Below the pieces are notes generated by a model. That model searched no databases, had not been told where the DNA came from, and worked only from the letters and a program-made list of their open reading frames with translations. The translations under genes and the position numbers were made by a program. From Panagrolaimus kolymaensis (Eukaryota; Nematoda; Chromadorea; Rhabditida; Panagrolaimidae): 64,000 nucleotides of DNA. Location of the stretch: the NCBI GenBank assembly GCA_028622995.1, contig JAJQJQ010000045.1, positions 558,001-622,000 of the forward strand. Direction: 5' to 3'. Of this stretch, positions 10,901-21,200 are shown in pieces. Numbering within the stretch: the stretch's first letter is position 1; each line of letters opens with the position of its first letter.

Positions 10901-12260
10901 GTAAAATAATTTTAGTTCCAATGGAATTGGCATTGTTGTCGATTTGGTGTTTTTTCATAAATGCATCAATGTTCGCATAACTATCACGGTAAATTTTATT
11001 TTGATTCTTTCTAAGGTATTCAACTCGTTCTTTAATAATTTTCAAAGCAGTATCGACTAACCATTGTTGGAAAAGTCGGCCACCATGTAAAACAGCATTG
11101 AATTCACCGTCTCTAATAGAAATTTTAAATTTAGCGTAAGCTCCACGGGTTAAATTTTCATTTTTCTTACCAAAAAGCTTTTTCATTTCGTGATTCCAAA
11201 TTGGTTGTCCGTGTGGAAAGAAAATGGGATAAAGCCATGGTTCAACGTTTTTATCCAACGCATTTACAGTTTTTAAATGCCGGCCTTCTTTATCATAAAT
11301 GGTTACATAAGAATCTGGGATTTCGCCATCATCAGTTGTTGCAAAAACAGCGGCGACTTCATTGGATGTTTGCAAATTAAATCGGCGTGGATCGACACCT
11401 TTTTTAAGACTAAAATGCATTGATAAATTTAAAGGTGGAGTTCCATTATGTGCTGCTAAAGTTTGTTGCATTTGATATTGTTCATGCATCATTTTAAAAG
11501 CTTGGGCATGACAATTTATTTGGCTCAAAGTAAGAGATAAAAGTTTTGTAATTTCGGTATTGAGCTTTGAAAATGTTTGTAAACGTGTTTCTGCTGCTTC
11601 AAGTGGATCTGTAAAATATAGTTGTCCGTATGATTTAGGTTCATTTTCGGCATTTCTAAGTGCTGTGTTGATTTGATTGTAAACTTGGCCTTGAACAACG
11701 AATGAATATGGCCCCGGACGATTTATTCCAAACTTTACAATATCTGCATTAAAAGAAGCAAAAGCATGTACGCTGTTATATAACCGAATATTATCTCTGA
11801 ATTCTTTAATATCGAAAAGCTTTTTAAGTTCATCAGGATAAGGAAATTGTGTTGATAAACTTAAGCTACTGCCATGTTGACAACATAAGCTAAATGATAA
11901 ACCTTTATTGCTAACCTTTTCACTTTCAAAATGCTTTGAACCACAATGGGTACATTCTAAATTCATCGGGCCAAGATAATGTTGTTGAGTTTCATCATCA
12001 ATTTCTTTACCTCCTGCTGCTATTTGATTTTGTGGTCGACGTCTTTGCCTGTTTGTAATTTTTATCCGTTCATTTTTATTTATTCTTGCTTCTTCTGTCA
12101 AATTTGCATATAATTCATTGTCGCTACGGCGTTTTGCAGCTTTTTCATCCTCTGTTCTTCGTGATCTTCTTGCACTATCTCTATCAGCCCTTTTTCTTTT
12201 TAAATCTGCTTCATGAAGAGCTTCTTGCGAAGTTGTTCTTTTGATAGGTCTCCTTCCCAT
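7929..12260 (-). CDS. Helitron Rep/helicase transposase (RepHel), 1443 aa, intact
   Basis: A single uninterrupted frame. An Arg/Lys-rich N-terminus leads to a Cys/His cluster (CTHCGSKH..CCQHG, ~100-130). Helitron-like N-terminal and Rep regions follow. The HUH motif is PHAHLL (~555) and the two-tyrosine Rep motif is KYLYKYIFKGHD (~690). A PIF1-family helicase occupies the last ~450 residues. Its Walker A is GPGGSGKT (~1010), followed by TGIAAILLPSGKT, Walker B ICDETPM, GGDFRQLLPV, and the C-terminal motifs INKSQGQTFE and YVACSR. All signature motifs are intact and the length is normal for animal Helitrons, so the protein could still be active in rolling-circle transposition. The ATG at 12260 is the first in frame. 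No introns are needed. Confidence 0.95.
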   Translation of the reverse strand: MGRRPIKRTTSQEALHEADLKRKRADRDSARRSRRTEDEKAAKRRSDNELYANLTEEARINKNERIKITNRQRRRPQNQIAAGGKEIDDETQQHYLGPMNLECTHCGSKHFESEKVSNKGLSFSLCCQHGSSLSLSTQFPYPDELKKLFDIKEFRDNIRLYNSVHAFASFNADIVKFGINRPGPYSFVVQGQVYNQINTALRNAENEPKSYGQLYFTDPLEAAETRLQTFSKLNTEITKLLSLTLSQINCHAQAFKMMHEQYQMQQTLAAHNGTPPLNLSMHFSLKKGVDPRRFNLQTSNEVAAVFATTDDGEIPDSYVTIYDKEGRHLKTVNALDKNVEPWLYPIFFPHGQPIWNHEMKKLFGKKNENLTRGAYAKFKISIRDGEFNAVLHGGRLFQQWLVDTALKIIKERVEYLRKNQNKIYRDSYANIDAFMKKHQIDNNANSIGTKIILPSTHTGSPRYMEQVYQDAMAIVRRLGKPDLFVTMTCNPNWPEIVENLFPGQTPADRPDLIARVFKQKLNFVVDLIEKKGYFGSCKAYVYTIEFQKRGLPHAHLLVTLEGDYKMRTAEVIDRYISAQLPDPQKFQNLFKFVSTHMIHGPCGFRCEKDGKCSKGFPKNFQEETTLDEDAYPTYARPDNGRSFTKNSGFVVDNQYVVPHCPNLLLLMNCHINVEVVSSIKAVKYLYKYIFKGHDAAAIKIVDGVVQYDECESFLNSRYMGAAEAAWRIFKFELHGKSHSITRLPLHLPNEQSVNFIDAENIDGIQAALDKKTMLMDYFELNKRDPKAKDYFYGEIPEHFTWGKNKDTNKFQWNTRKGAFKNLGRMYTVSPTNQEQFHLRILLNHVKGATSFEELKTVDEKICQTFTETCLELGLVEDDKEWYRVLSEASVSLMPYQMRSLFIRLLIHCSPLAPDNLWEEYKEAMSEDFAITMPMEIAIQKAYREIIRLLENEDKSISDFPTMNQNINFDEEYDHYDSSFDQSIGEQMYATMNGKQKEIVDKVLNASENINENSQKLYYLDGPGGSGKTYVYKTLWHLLRVKGKKVQTMAFTGIAAILLPSGKTVHKTIGLPVPLYSDSNSILTPKTKQAENLKNTDVFICDETPMAPRYAFEIMDRTLRDFTKIEEPFGGKIVILGGDFRQLLPVRKNGTRSECVNLSIKFSELWKKFEQFKLHQNMRADAEETEFAEYLLKIGEGKLNDENDNFEIPTDFITENDLVEEVYGTLIRQNRFNDVSNSAILSARNADVDELNNEVVAMLPAEGEKIYSSIDSAIEGEALQELLTQEYLNSLNPPSLPPHELRLRKNTVIMLIRNLSQTEGLCNGTRLLVIGLMNNTLQCKILTGDKKGDVVMIHRILLYNEENYPFTLARRQFPVKIAFAMTINKSQGQTFEIVGIDLRKDVFNHGQMYVACSRVKRWSALKIYFGQQRMNNKVKNYVYKEIIN

Positions 12261-12318
12261 TGATTAAAAAACAGTAAGGGAAAAAATAATAATATAAAGA
12301 TTATCTCGAAAGAGGTAG

Positions 12319-12382
12319 TGCTTGAAATCACCGAAGTAATCTCAAGGTATTGCTTGAAATCACCAAAGTAATCCCAAGGTAT
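12319..12382. repeat. Two tandem 32-bp units in the Helitron 5' region
   Basis: TGCTTGAAATCACCGAAGTA plus 12 more bases at 12319-12350 is followed directly by a copy with two substitutions at 12351-12382. They lie ~60-120 bp upstream of the transposase ATG, where a transcript leader or promoter is expected. Confidence 0.7.
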
Positions 12383-12907
12383 GAATGGTTTGAAGGCCCA
12401 AGTTACCTTTAAAAACAAAATTTCTTTTGATAGCAAAATCACGTTTTCGCTGTGAACTATTAGCAAGAGAGCTTCAAGGTCACCGTTTGCGAGCAAGCTT
12501 GCAAAATTATCTGAAGATTTTTGCTTGTGCGCGTTTATTTGGTTTTTAAGTATATGCAAATTAAAGCCAAGCAAATGAATTACGCTTGAAAAAAATGTTT
12601 TTACATTCTTTTTTATTTATGCAAATTAATTTTTTATTCTTTGGACGAAGTCTTTGCTATGTATCTTTGAGCCTTTTTGGGTATCTCCATGCTTTTAGGT
12701 ATTTGGATTCCTTTGATTATATTTGAATCTTATATTAAAATATTTGGATCCTTGGGCATCTTTGGGATACTGAAAATTAACAACTGCTCATCAGCTTTGC
12801 TTTTTTATTCAATGAAAAAAGCATTCATTATTTTGTGCATTCATTCATTTTATGCTAATTTTTTCATTTTTATTGTATTTTCCCATGGAAGATTTCCAGG
12901 TGACCGA

Positions 12908-13871
12908 TTTCAATCAAAATTACTAGGAAGGAAAGGACCACCACTATCACCTTGAAGAGCTCGACGTTCTTTTTCACCAGTACAAATAGCTTTAGGTTCG
13001 GGAGTTGGACGATCCTTACACTTTTCAGGAAGCCAAACAGTTACTGTAGCATTTTGCAATACATCAGGAGAGATAGTCTCGTTACCTGAAAAGATGATTT
13101 GTATAATATTTGTCATGGTGATAATATGTTTATTAGTATTACGAATATATGTAGAACCTTTACTAAACTTCCCAAAAAGTAAAAAATAACGTTATAAACA
13201 CTTACCAACATATTTATACCTTCCATAACCCGCAGCAATAGCCATATCACCATCTTTTTCTTTATAATCACTAACAAGAATAATAGGATCAATACCAAGA
13301 TTGGTTCCATTAGGATATTCAATAATAGCGACATCATGTGCAAGATCGAAAGGTCGAAATGATGGATGAATGATGATACGAGTAGCAACACCAAAGTTTG
13401 ATAATGGAGCATTGATTGGTGTACCCTTTGAGATCTTTTCTTTTGGACGAACATCAGTAAGAATAGCATGTGAACGCCAAACAAGAAGATGACCATCACC
13501 AGTAATATTTCCAAATAAATCAGGATAATCACTCTTAACATCTTCAGGCCAAGCAACACAATGAGCAGCAGTAAGAATATGACGAGGTGAGATGATTGTT
13601 GATGAACAGGAACCCTAAAGAAGCCTTTGTTTGACAGTTTCTGGTTGAAAGAGATATGGAAGAAAATCGAAAGTTCCATTAGGTGCGTCACCACCACCAA
13701 TAATACGCTGAAATATAAACAACTTGATAGATAAATGAAAACAAAAAGTAAACTTACATTTTCATTGAAGCTATTACCATGTTTCTTTGGAGCAGCTAAT
13801 CCACCATCGATGATGAACGAACAAAGCAGGAAAGCAACGAAGCACAGAGACGAAGACGAAAACGACGACAT
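12908..13871 (-). pseudogene. Trypsin copy B, 5' fragment (upstream of the Helitron)
   Basis: Paralogue of copy A with the same exon plan: 13871-13758 signal peptide, 13707-13206, and 13085 onward to the break. The mature start is RIIGGGDAPNG; catalytic His (TAAHC) and Asp (HDVAII) are present. The frame reaches GDSGGP and then reads into FLPSNFD and a stop beside the Helitron edge. Independently, codon TAG at 13617-13615 replaces a Tyr codon of copy A shortly before the catalytic His. The gene is therefore doubly inactivated. Its remainder is at 6708-7095. The promoter and TATA box (13927-13934) are conserved, so a truncated RNA may still be made. Confidence 0.88.
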
Positions 13872-13926
13872 TCTTTCACACTTAGATTTTTGATTGAATG
13901 AAACGAAATGATTTGACAATCAACCA

Positions 13927-13934
13927 TATTTATA
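13927..13934 (-). promoter_or_regulatory. TATA box of trypsin copy B
   Basis: TATAAATA, at the same place relative to the ATG (13871) as in copy A. The surrounding ~80 bp are also shared between the copies. Confidence 0.55.
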
Positions 13935-13989
13935 GACTCTTTGAGGTGCTGGAAAAATGAATGAATGCAAAAATTAGAAATATGCAAAT

Positions 13990-15133
13990 TAGTGAGACAA
14001 TGAGTTCGAAACGAAACCTAAAAAAGCTAGGACGAAGAAATAATAATAATGTCGCATTTTTTTGTGATGCATTATGCATGTCAGCTTTTTTTTTTTCAAT
14101 GAATACTAATCGAAAAAATGTCTACCTAAAAGACTGTCACCGCACATGAAAAATTACTTTATCGATAATCAACAAATTTTTTGTTTTGTTACTATAATAA
14201 AAAACTAAATGCTTCAGTATTTTGATAAAAATAGTAACTTTATTTTTTTGCCGATTCGTTATTGCAAAAATATGGATCAATTTCTTTTGAAAAAATAAGA
14301 GATGAAAAAAGTTTATTTATTAAACTTTTTTTAAATAATAACAAAGATCATTTTTTTTCTTGATATTTTATTAGTTTGTGTTTTACTTCGTCTATCAAAT
14401 AATAACCTAAAATTAAATAGTGAAAAACCTTTAAAAATATTTTTATACTTTTGCATTTAATCTTTCATATTTTTTGTTTGCAAAATATAATCAAAAAGAC
14501 TTTGATTACTTATTATTATTTAAAATCCTTCAAAATAGTTTTTTTCCTTTTACCTTATTTTTCCTTTTCACGGATTGAAAAAAAAAGTCTTCTAAGTATG
14601 TATGTATATACGAAAGCAGCACCACAGTGAAGAACTAAAATAGCTAAACAACACACACACACAAAATTAATAAACTATTCTTTATATTTTTTTTTTTGTT
14701 GCTTTGGCTTCTGCTTTGAAAAGAAAAAAGTTACGTGTTTAAGAAGAAGAAGAAAAAAAACTAAGGATTGAGGGAGCTCAAAAATATTTTTAAGAAGAAA
14801 AAAGATAATAAAAAAAGAATATTAATAAAGATTGAGTGTTGTGAAGGAAAATAATAAAAAAAAAAACAGGTAAGTTTAAAAGGGATTTATTTCTTTGCGG
14901 GAGTAAAAAATATTATAGATTTTTGTCTTGAAAAGAATATTTTAATTTTGTTAAGATTTAAACTATTAAAGTTTTCGTGTTTTTTATAATGTATCCTATT
15001 TTGATTTCGAAATGAATTTTATGAGGAAATTAAATTTTGATAGAATTCATTCATTTTTGTTGCAATTTGCAAAGCTTTCTTTTTTTTGTTTTTAAAAAAA
15101 TTTTTGTTTAGCTCTTTTAAAATCAAAAAACAG
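13990..15133. other. Intergenic region and probable mec-2 distal 5' leader
   Basis: AT-rich sequence with an ACACACACACAC microsatellite at ~14650. A plausible non-coding first exon ends at a strong donor CAG|GTAAGT near 14868, and a matching acceptor AAACAG lies at ~15133 just before the ATG at 15160. No other gene is seen. Confidence 0.4.
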
Positions 15134-15159
15134 GTTTTTAGTTTATTTCATCAATTATC

Positions 15160-15276
15160 ATGGCATCACCTAAACCATCCGCAGTTAATCCCCATGCAAG
15201 TCGATTTCGTGCAGCTCATGCAAGCTTTCGACTTCGAATGTTACAAGAACAACATGCTCCTCAAGTGGAACAACCG
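15160..15276 (+). CDS. mec-2: mec-2 alternative first coding exon 1
   Basis: Encodes [10 protein letters not shown]... and ends in phase 0 at CAACCG|GTAAAG. It contains [17 protein letters not shown], a near copy of [17 protein letters not shown] at the end of the exon set 16431-18356. It therefore probably splices to the same phase-0 exon at 18585. An upstream untranslated exon with a strong donor at ~14868 is likely. Confidence 0.7.
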
Positions 15277-18200
15277 GTAAAGTTTAAATAATTTTAAATT
15301 AGTTTTACCAAAAAAATTAAAAAAAATTACTTTTCTCTCGAAACGAAAACTTTATAATTTTTTACTCCTGATTAGATGTTTAGTTTAGTGAAAATCAATA
15401 ATTAAGGAACATACATTACTTCTAGAAATTTAAGTTTTTCATGAGCCAATTTAAATTTGTAAAAAGTGACTTTAATGAATGCAAGGTATCCATGGTAAAA
15501 ATCACACTACATTTTTTGGCCTTTTTTTCTCCCTAAACAATTTGACTTTTTTTTTTGGTGTTAAGATTTTTAGTACAATAAAATCCATCGATTTTGAATT
15601 ATTAAGTAAAAGGCAATATTATTTTCTTTTTCATTTTGGTGTTTAGCTTTATATTTATTTTAGTCACTGACGTGACGCTTCAAAAAAAAAGAAAAAGAAA
15701 GGTTATTTTTTGTATATTTTTTTGCAAGTATTTTTGTATTATTTTTCTTTTATTGTATCTGTGCAATCCATTTTTGGCATCATTGTTAGCAAATTTATTT
15801 TGACACTGTTATTCCTTCTTTCTTTGCCAGAATTTTCTATTATCGAGGTTTAATTATTATTTTTTAGTAGTCTGCAAATAAAAAGAAAAAACAATTCCTG
15901 TATCATCAAATTTTTTTTATGAAGCTCTTTAGTAAATTTTTCAACGACCACAGACAGTCACAAAAAAAAATATTCATACCTCTTTGTTTGGCTTCTTTTT
16001 ATTTTTATTAAAAAATTAACTTTATTTTCTTTTTACTTTAATAATTTCATTACTTTTTTTTGTCTTTTCGGATTTGGATTATAGAAAACTACAAAGTCAA
16101 AAAAATAAAATCCTTAAGAAAAGGATAATTCCTTTTGACTTTGCCTTACTTATTACTCTGGCTATTTTGGATTCAAACAAAAAAATAAAGTAAAAAAGGG
16201 ACTTAAATAATTTTATTTTCTTCATTGATACTTTTTTTGTTTGTTTGTTTGACTAAAAATATATATATTTTTTTAATCAATTTTTTTTTCCTACGTTTTT
16301 ATTTTCTGTTGTCACGAGAAAATTATTATAAATACGTATTTTTTATTGATTCTATAGTTTAACAAAAGTCGATCTCACCACGATTGTTAAAACTTGAGTT
16401 TGGTTCAACCACGAATTATTCGCAGCAGCCATGAAGGATAAAGATAAGGAAAAAGAAAAGCGAAGTGGTGGGGGAAGAAAATTTCCATTTCATATAGCTC
16501 GAAGTGATCCATCTTCACCAGCAATTTCGGCAGCCGGATCAGCCACAGCTCCTACTTCACCATCAGCTTATGGAAGTGGTGGAAGTGGAAAATATGAACG
16601 ATCTGAAACTCCATTCATTCCAGCACCATTGGAAATGAGAAAAAGTTTAAGTGGAAGGTTAGTTAGTTTTATTTATTTTTCACATAAAAATTATTATTTC
16701 TTTGGATTTTAATGTTTTGGAAAAATTTTTTTTAGTTGATGTTACTTTTTTTTTGTATCAAAGTGCAAATAGGATTTTTTGATTTCCAAAACACGCAATG
16801 TTGCTTTACTATTTTTTTTTTCATTAATTTTGTCACGAAATAATCTTTTAAATATTTTAAAAGTTTTTTTTGGTAGTAAAAAAATAGGTGAAAAAGTCAA
16901 ATAGCCTGAAATTCTTGAAGCACATTTTAAAATTTCAAAATATAATATTTTAGCAAGTTTGAAATAAATAAAATAAATGGCACCAAAATCTGAAATTTTT
17001 TTTTGGTTATCCATTATTTAAAAAAATGAGAATACTTTTGCGTTTTTCGGGTTATAAATTTTTTTTGATTTTTCACTTTCATCGCATTTTTTGAGTCAAA
17101 AAAAACTTTTGATTTATACCAAAAAAAACTAAAATAAATTACTAAAAATTTGTCTATGCTGAGCTTTTTGCTTTCTTTCATAATTATTTATTTCGTTGAT
17201 AAATTTAAAAAAATTTATTTATGGAGAATTTTTTTGGAAATTTCCTTCCCATTCATTTTTTTAATACTTAAAAAATTAAGTGTAATTGTAAAAAATCTAA
17301 AGGACGCTAATCAAAGTTTTAATTCATAGATTCCCTTGTTAGAAAAAATTTTTATGTTACATTTTTTCTTTATTTTTTGAAAAAGAAAAAATATTTATAA
17401 ACTTACAAATTAGCAAATAACCGTTGCAACCAAAAAATACATTTATATTAACTTTTTTGTTTTTAATTTTTTTCTCTAATTTTTTTGCTTTACTAAAAAA
17501 AATGAAAGATTCATATTTCAGTCAAAGGAAAAGACTTTTCAAAACGGCTACCCCTCCTCATACTCCCACAACTTTAAGTGCAGATACAGCAGAAAATTTA
17601 TTTAAACGTCGAGCTGAACGGTAAGTTATTTATATTTTCGTTTCAGCCTTTCTTCACCTATAAAGTATTAAATTTAAAAAAATGTTAAAAAGTGTCACGA
17701 ATGGAGAATTAAAAAAAATTGTTTTCCAAACGCAAGAAAAAAAAATTTCTGGCGAAACCGAAACAGACTTTCAAATTTTCTAATTTTATAAAACCCTTTT
17801 TTATGAAAAATTTGTAAGGTTGATTTGAAAATAAAAATTTTGTATCGAAGAGAAAATTTTAAAACTTCCTTTTTTGGTTTATTTGGTCAATTTTTCGAAT
17901 TCTTTACTTTTATAAAACTTTTAATGTTTTTATTACTCCATTATTTGAAAATTAAATAATTTTATATTTATTTTATTTTGCTTTTTCAGAACTCCAAGTG
18001 GAATTTCTCTTCAACAACGTCATTCAGCTTCATCAGTGGAGGAAGGAATAACTGTAACGGTTTCACCATTAGCAAGTGGAGCTTCGGCTGTAATTTCCCC
18101 AAGTGGAGTAACCTCCACTTCACCTGGTGGAGGACGTTTACCAAGTTTTTCACCCCATCATTCCATGATGAGTAGCTTGCATCAACATCATCAACATCCG

Positions 18201-21200
18201 CCAGTTTCACCAAAAACAAGTTCAAATAATCCTGGAGGATCATCGACGACAGCTTCGGCTTCGGGGGTGGTTACAGCTCCGCCTAAAAGCCGATTTAAAA
18301 TGGCTCATGAATCTTTTAGAATTCGAATGTTTCAAGAGCAATACGGCTTTGAGCCGGTAGGAGAAAAAGAAAAGACAAAAAATTCTAAAGATGTATTAAT
18401 AATAATTAGGGAACTCATAGAAAAAATTAAAAGAATTTAAAGAAAAAATTTACATAAATTTGAATTTTTTTAAAAGTTACAAAACATCCAAAATTTTAAA
18501 AAAAAAATATGCATAATTTTTTAAAAAATAATAAAGAAAATAATTGTCTTGCAGAGATTTAATTAATTTGGGAACTTTTTTTAGGTATTTATGACTAAAA
18601 AGCGTGCAGCTGATAGTAAATCAAGCGAATTTAAAGGTGGTGATCTAAATAAATACACATCTCGATCATACATGATTAAAGATGGAAATGAAATTTTTGG
18701 AGGTTGGTTTAAATTTTTTTGTTCTTTTTTTATCGGTGCTAAAAATTCATTTAAACTTAATCAAAAAATTGCCAACGTTGTTTTTGATGAAATTATTTTT
18801 TTTGAAAAATAGTAACAAAGTGGCAAACAAATTTTTGTCTTTTTAAATATCAAACATTCATGTCTTTCTGTCTATTTTTTATTTCCTTATAATTATCTTT
18901 CTCTTTGAACTTAAAATTCAATTTTTTCCATTTAAAATTTTGGGAAACAATTTAATAAATATCCGACGATTTTCAATAACATCAGAAATCTATGGTGCCA
19001 TTATCTCAAAAGTTCGATCTTCGAAGTAGCTTTAAAAAATAAATTTTTATTTGATCGATCATAATTTTGATGCAAGAAAAGATTTTAAAAAAATGTAGAA
19101 AAAAGACAGTTTTAAAATCCATTATCTATGTCCTATGTGGTTTAATTAAATGCCAATCTTGACATTATTGAATCTGCTGAAAAGATGAAGAATAAAAAGT
19201 CTCTAGGGCAGACTATTCCAAATATTCACTCTTCAACAACAAAGAATTGTTACTTTATTTTCCATCTTTTAAATAATAATAAAATTAAAGTATTTTTCAA
19301 AAAATCAAAGGTCGAAATCAGTCTAATAAAACTATTCTTTTTGTAAATTGAATCTTTCAATTCTTTGGTTTACTTGGCTGGAAAATAATACTTTTCTAAT
19401 TTTCTTCTTAATTTCTCTCATTTTGCAACTTTTTTTTTATCTTTTAAAAAAGTCATTTGAAAGCGAGAGATGAGACCACAGACATGAAGAAAAAAAAACA
19501 TTGGAAAAAATTACTAATTGCTTTCCTCGTTTTAAGTAAACTTCTAGAAGCATAAAATTTACTTTTTAACAGCCATTTTCATGATGTTTGACATTTCCTT
19601 GTTTTTTTCTTTCTTTGACTTCGGCAAGTCACTTTTCAACTTATTTTCTTGTTTTTTTTATTCTAAGTTTTTTTTTGTCGATGGAAAAGGTATATTTTTT
19701 TTTGTTTCAAGCGAAAGTTTTTTCTTCTTCTGCTTTTTTTGGGAGAAAAATAAAAAGAGGTTGATTGAAGAGACAATTGTTTACTTTTTTCGTGCTAGAA
19801 ATTTGGCCACTCGCCTGCTTTTTGAACAATTTTCTTTGACATATATTCTCAGTGGCCTTGTGGCGCAATGGATAACGCGTCTGCCTACGGAGCAGAAGAT
19901 TGTAGGTTCGAATCCTGCCAAGGTCGAAACATTTTTTTCCTTTTTTTTTTACTCAAGCTAAAAACTTTGTATGTCAAAAAAAAACTAATAACTTTAACTA
20001 CCATTTTTTTATTTAATTTTTTTTCAAATTAAAATCCACTAAAACGCGACAGCGTTTTTTTCATTATAAAAACAGATAAAGGAGCAAAAAGCAATGCCCA
20101 AAACAAAAAATGAAATGGCTTTTAAGAAGGTTGTTTTTTTTTTGTTTCTTAAATAAATAAATGTCTGTTGTCAGCAAAAAAGAAAAAAGACATAAATAAA
20201 AAAGTTGCCATTTTTATTTTATTTTTTAGAGGAACACGAAAATCTTTTTTCTTTGTCATAGCCTTTTTTAAAAACTTCTTAAAAGCCAACCACCACTCAC
20301 TCACTTTTTTTATTTTGGTAGCTCTGGAAAATGAAAAGTTAAAAGAAAAATGAAAAATAAAACCAGGCGTGTAAATATTAGACAACCAAAAAATAACCAA
20401 AGTTGAATTTTTTTTTGCTTGAATGAACTTTTTTAAGGAATTTTTTTTATGGATAGAAAATAAATTGATTGAGTCGAAGTTTTAACTCTATTTAATAATC
20501 TTTTGCCGCCTTTTTTGTGATTTGATCCTTTAGATGCGATTTTGTAAATTTTTATATTTTTTTGAGTTTTTTAATTAAAAATTAGACATTTAAATATTTT
20601 TATTTCTTATTCAAATCGTCCGTGATTACTGGTTTTTTGATTTCCTTCTTTTTTCAAGATTCCAGACACTCCAAAGAAAGATTCTGGCAACAATGAATGA
20701 ATGAAAGCCGAAATTGGAAATGAAAAGTTTATTAGACTCTTGTGTCGTCATTTAATCGTAGACGTTCACTTCTTTATTTTCCCAAAAAAAATAAAAACGA
20801 ACGTTTCTAAAAAAAATTGTTCAAAAATTTAAACCTTTTTCTGTTTTGAAAAAAAAAAATTTTCGAAATCGCCAGCAAAAAAAAGCAAAAAAAAAATGGC
20901 TGCAGTTGTGATACGTAAAATATCAAGAACTTCTACAACAGGCGCACATGGTGTTAGTATAGATATAAGAAAATATAGTTCCACTCAACCTCCTGCATCA
21001 ACAACAACAATAACAGCAACAACAAATCGAAGATTTATTCAAAGAAAAAAACGATCACTTAATATTGCACCAGGTTTGTCGTTATAATTTCTAATACCTC
21101 GATTCTTACCCAAATAAATTAATTATGATCAATGGACATTCGATTTTTTTTCTTGTGTATTTGAGGAATATAAAAATTTATAGCAAAGGAACTCTTTGCT

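Larger units (their letters stand above)
7096..12907 (-). mobile_element. Autonomous Helitron (rolling-circle transposon), ~5.8 kb
   Basis: The minus-strand 3' end is canonical: a GC-rich hairpin with 7-bp stem and 3-nt loop (7107-7123), a 7-nt spacer, then CTAG at 7096-7099, followed by host T. The best 5' end is TC at 12907-12906 preceded by host A, as expected for A|T insertion without target duplication. This end is less certain because CCTAGTAAT..GATTGAAA occurs on both sides of the insertion. It carries a full-length RepHel gene (7929-12260). It lies within, and in the same orientation as, a trypsin gene. Confidence 0.88.

Noticed and set aside
12677..12955. 92-codon plus-strand ORF with a hydrophobic start near the Helitron 5' end
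   Set aside because: It runs antisense through the Helitron leader and into the antisense of the trypsin exon; it has no paralogue support or coding signature and looks like chance.
19581..19961. 126-codon ORF overlapping the tRNA gene
   Set aside because: Dominated by Phe/Ser from poly-T tracts and runs through the tRNA; not a protein gene.
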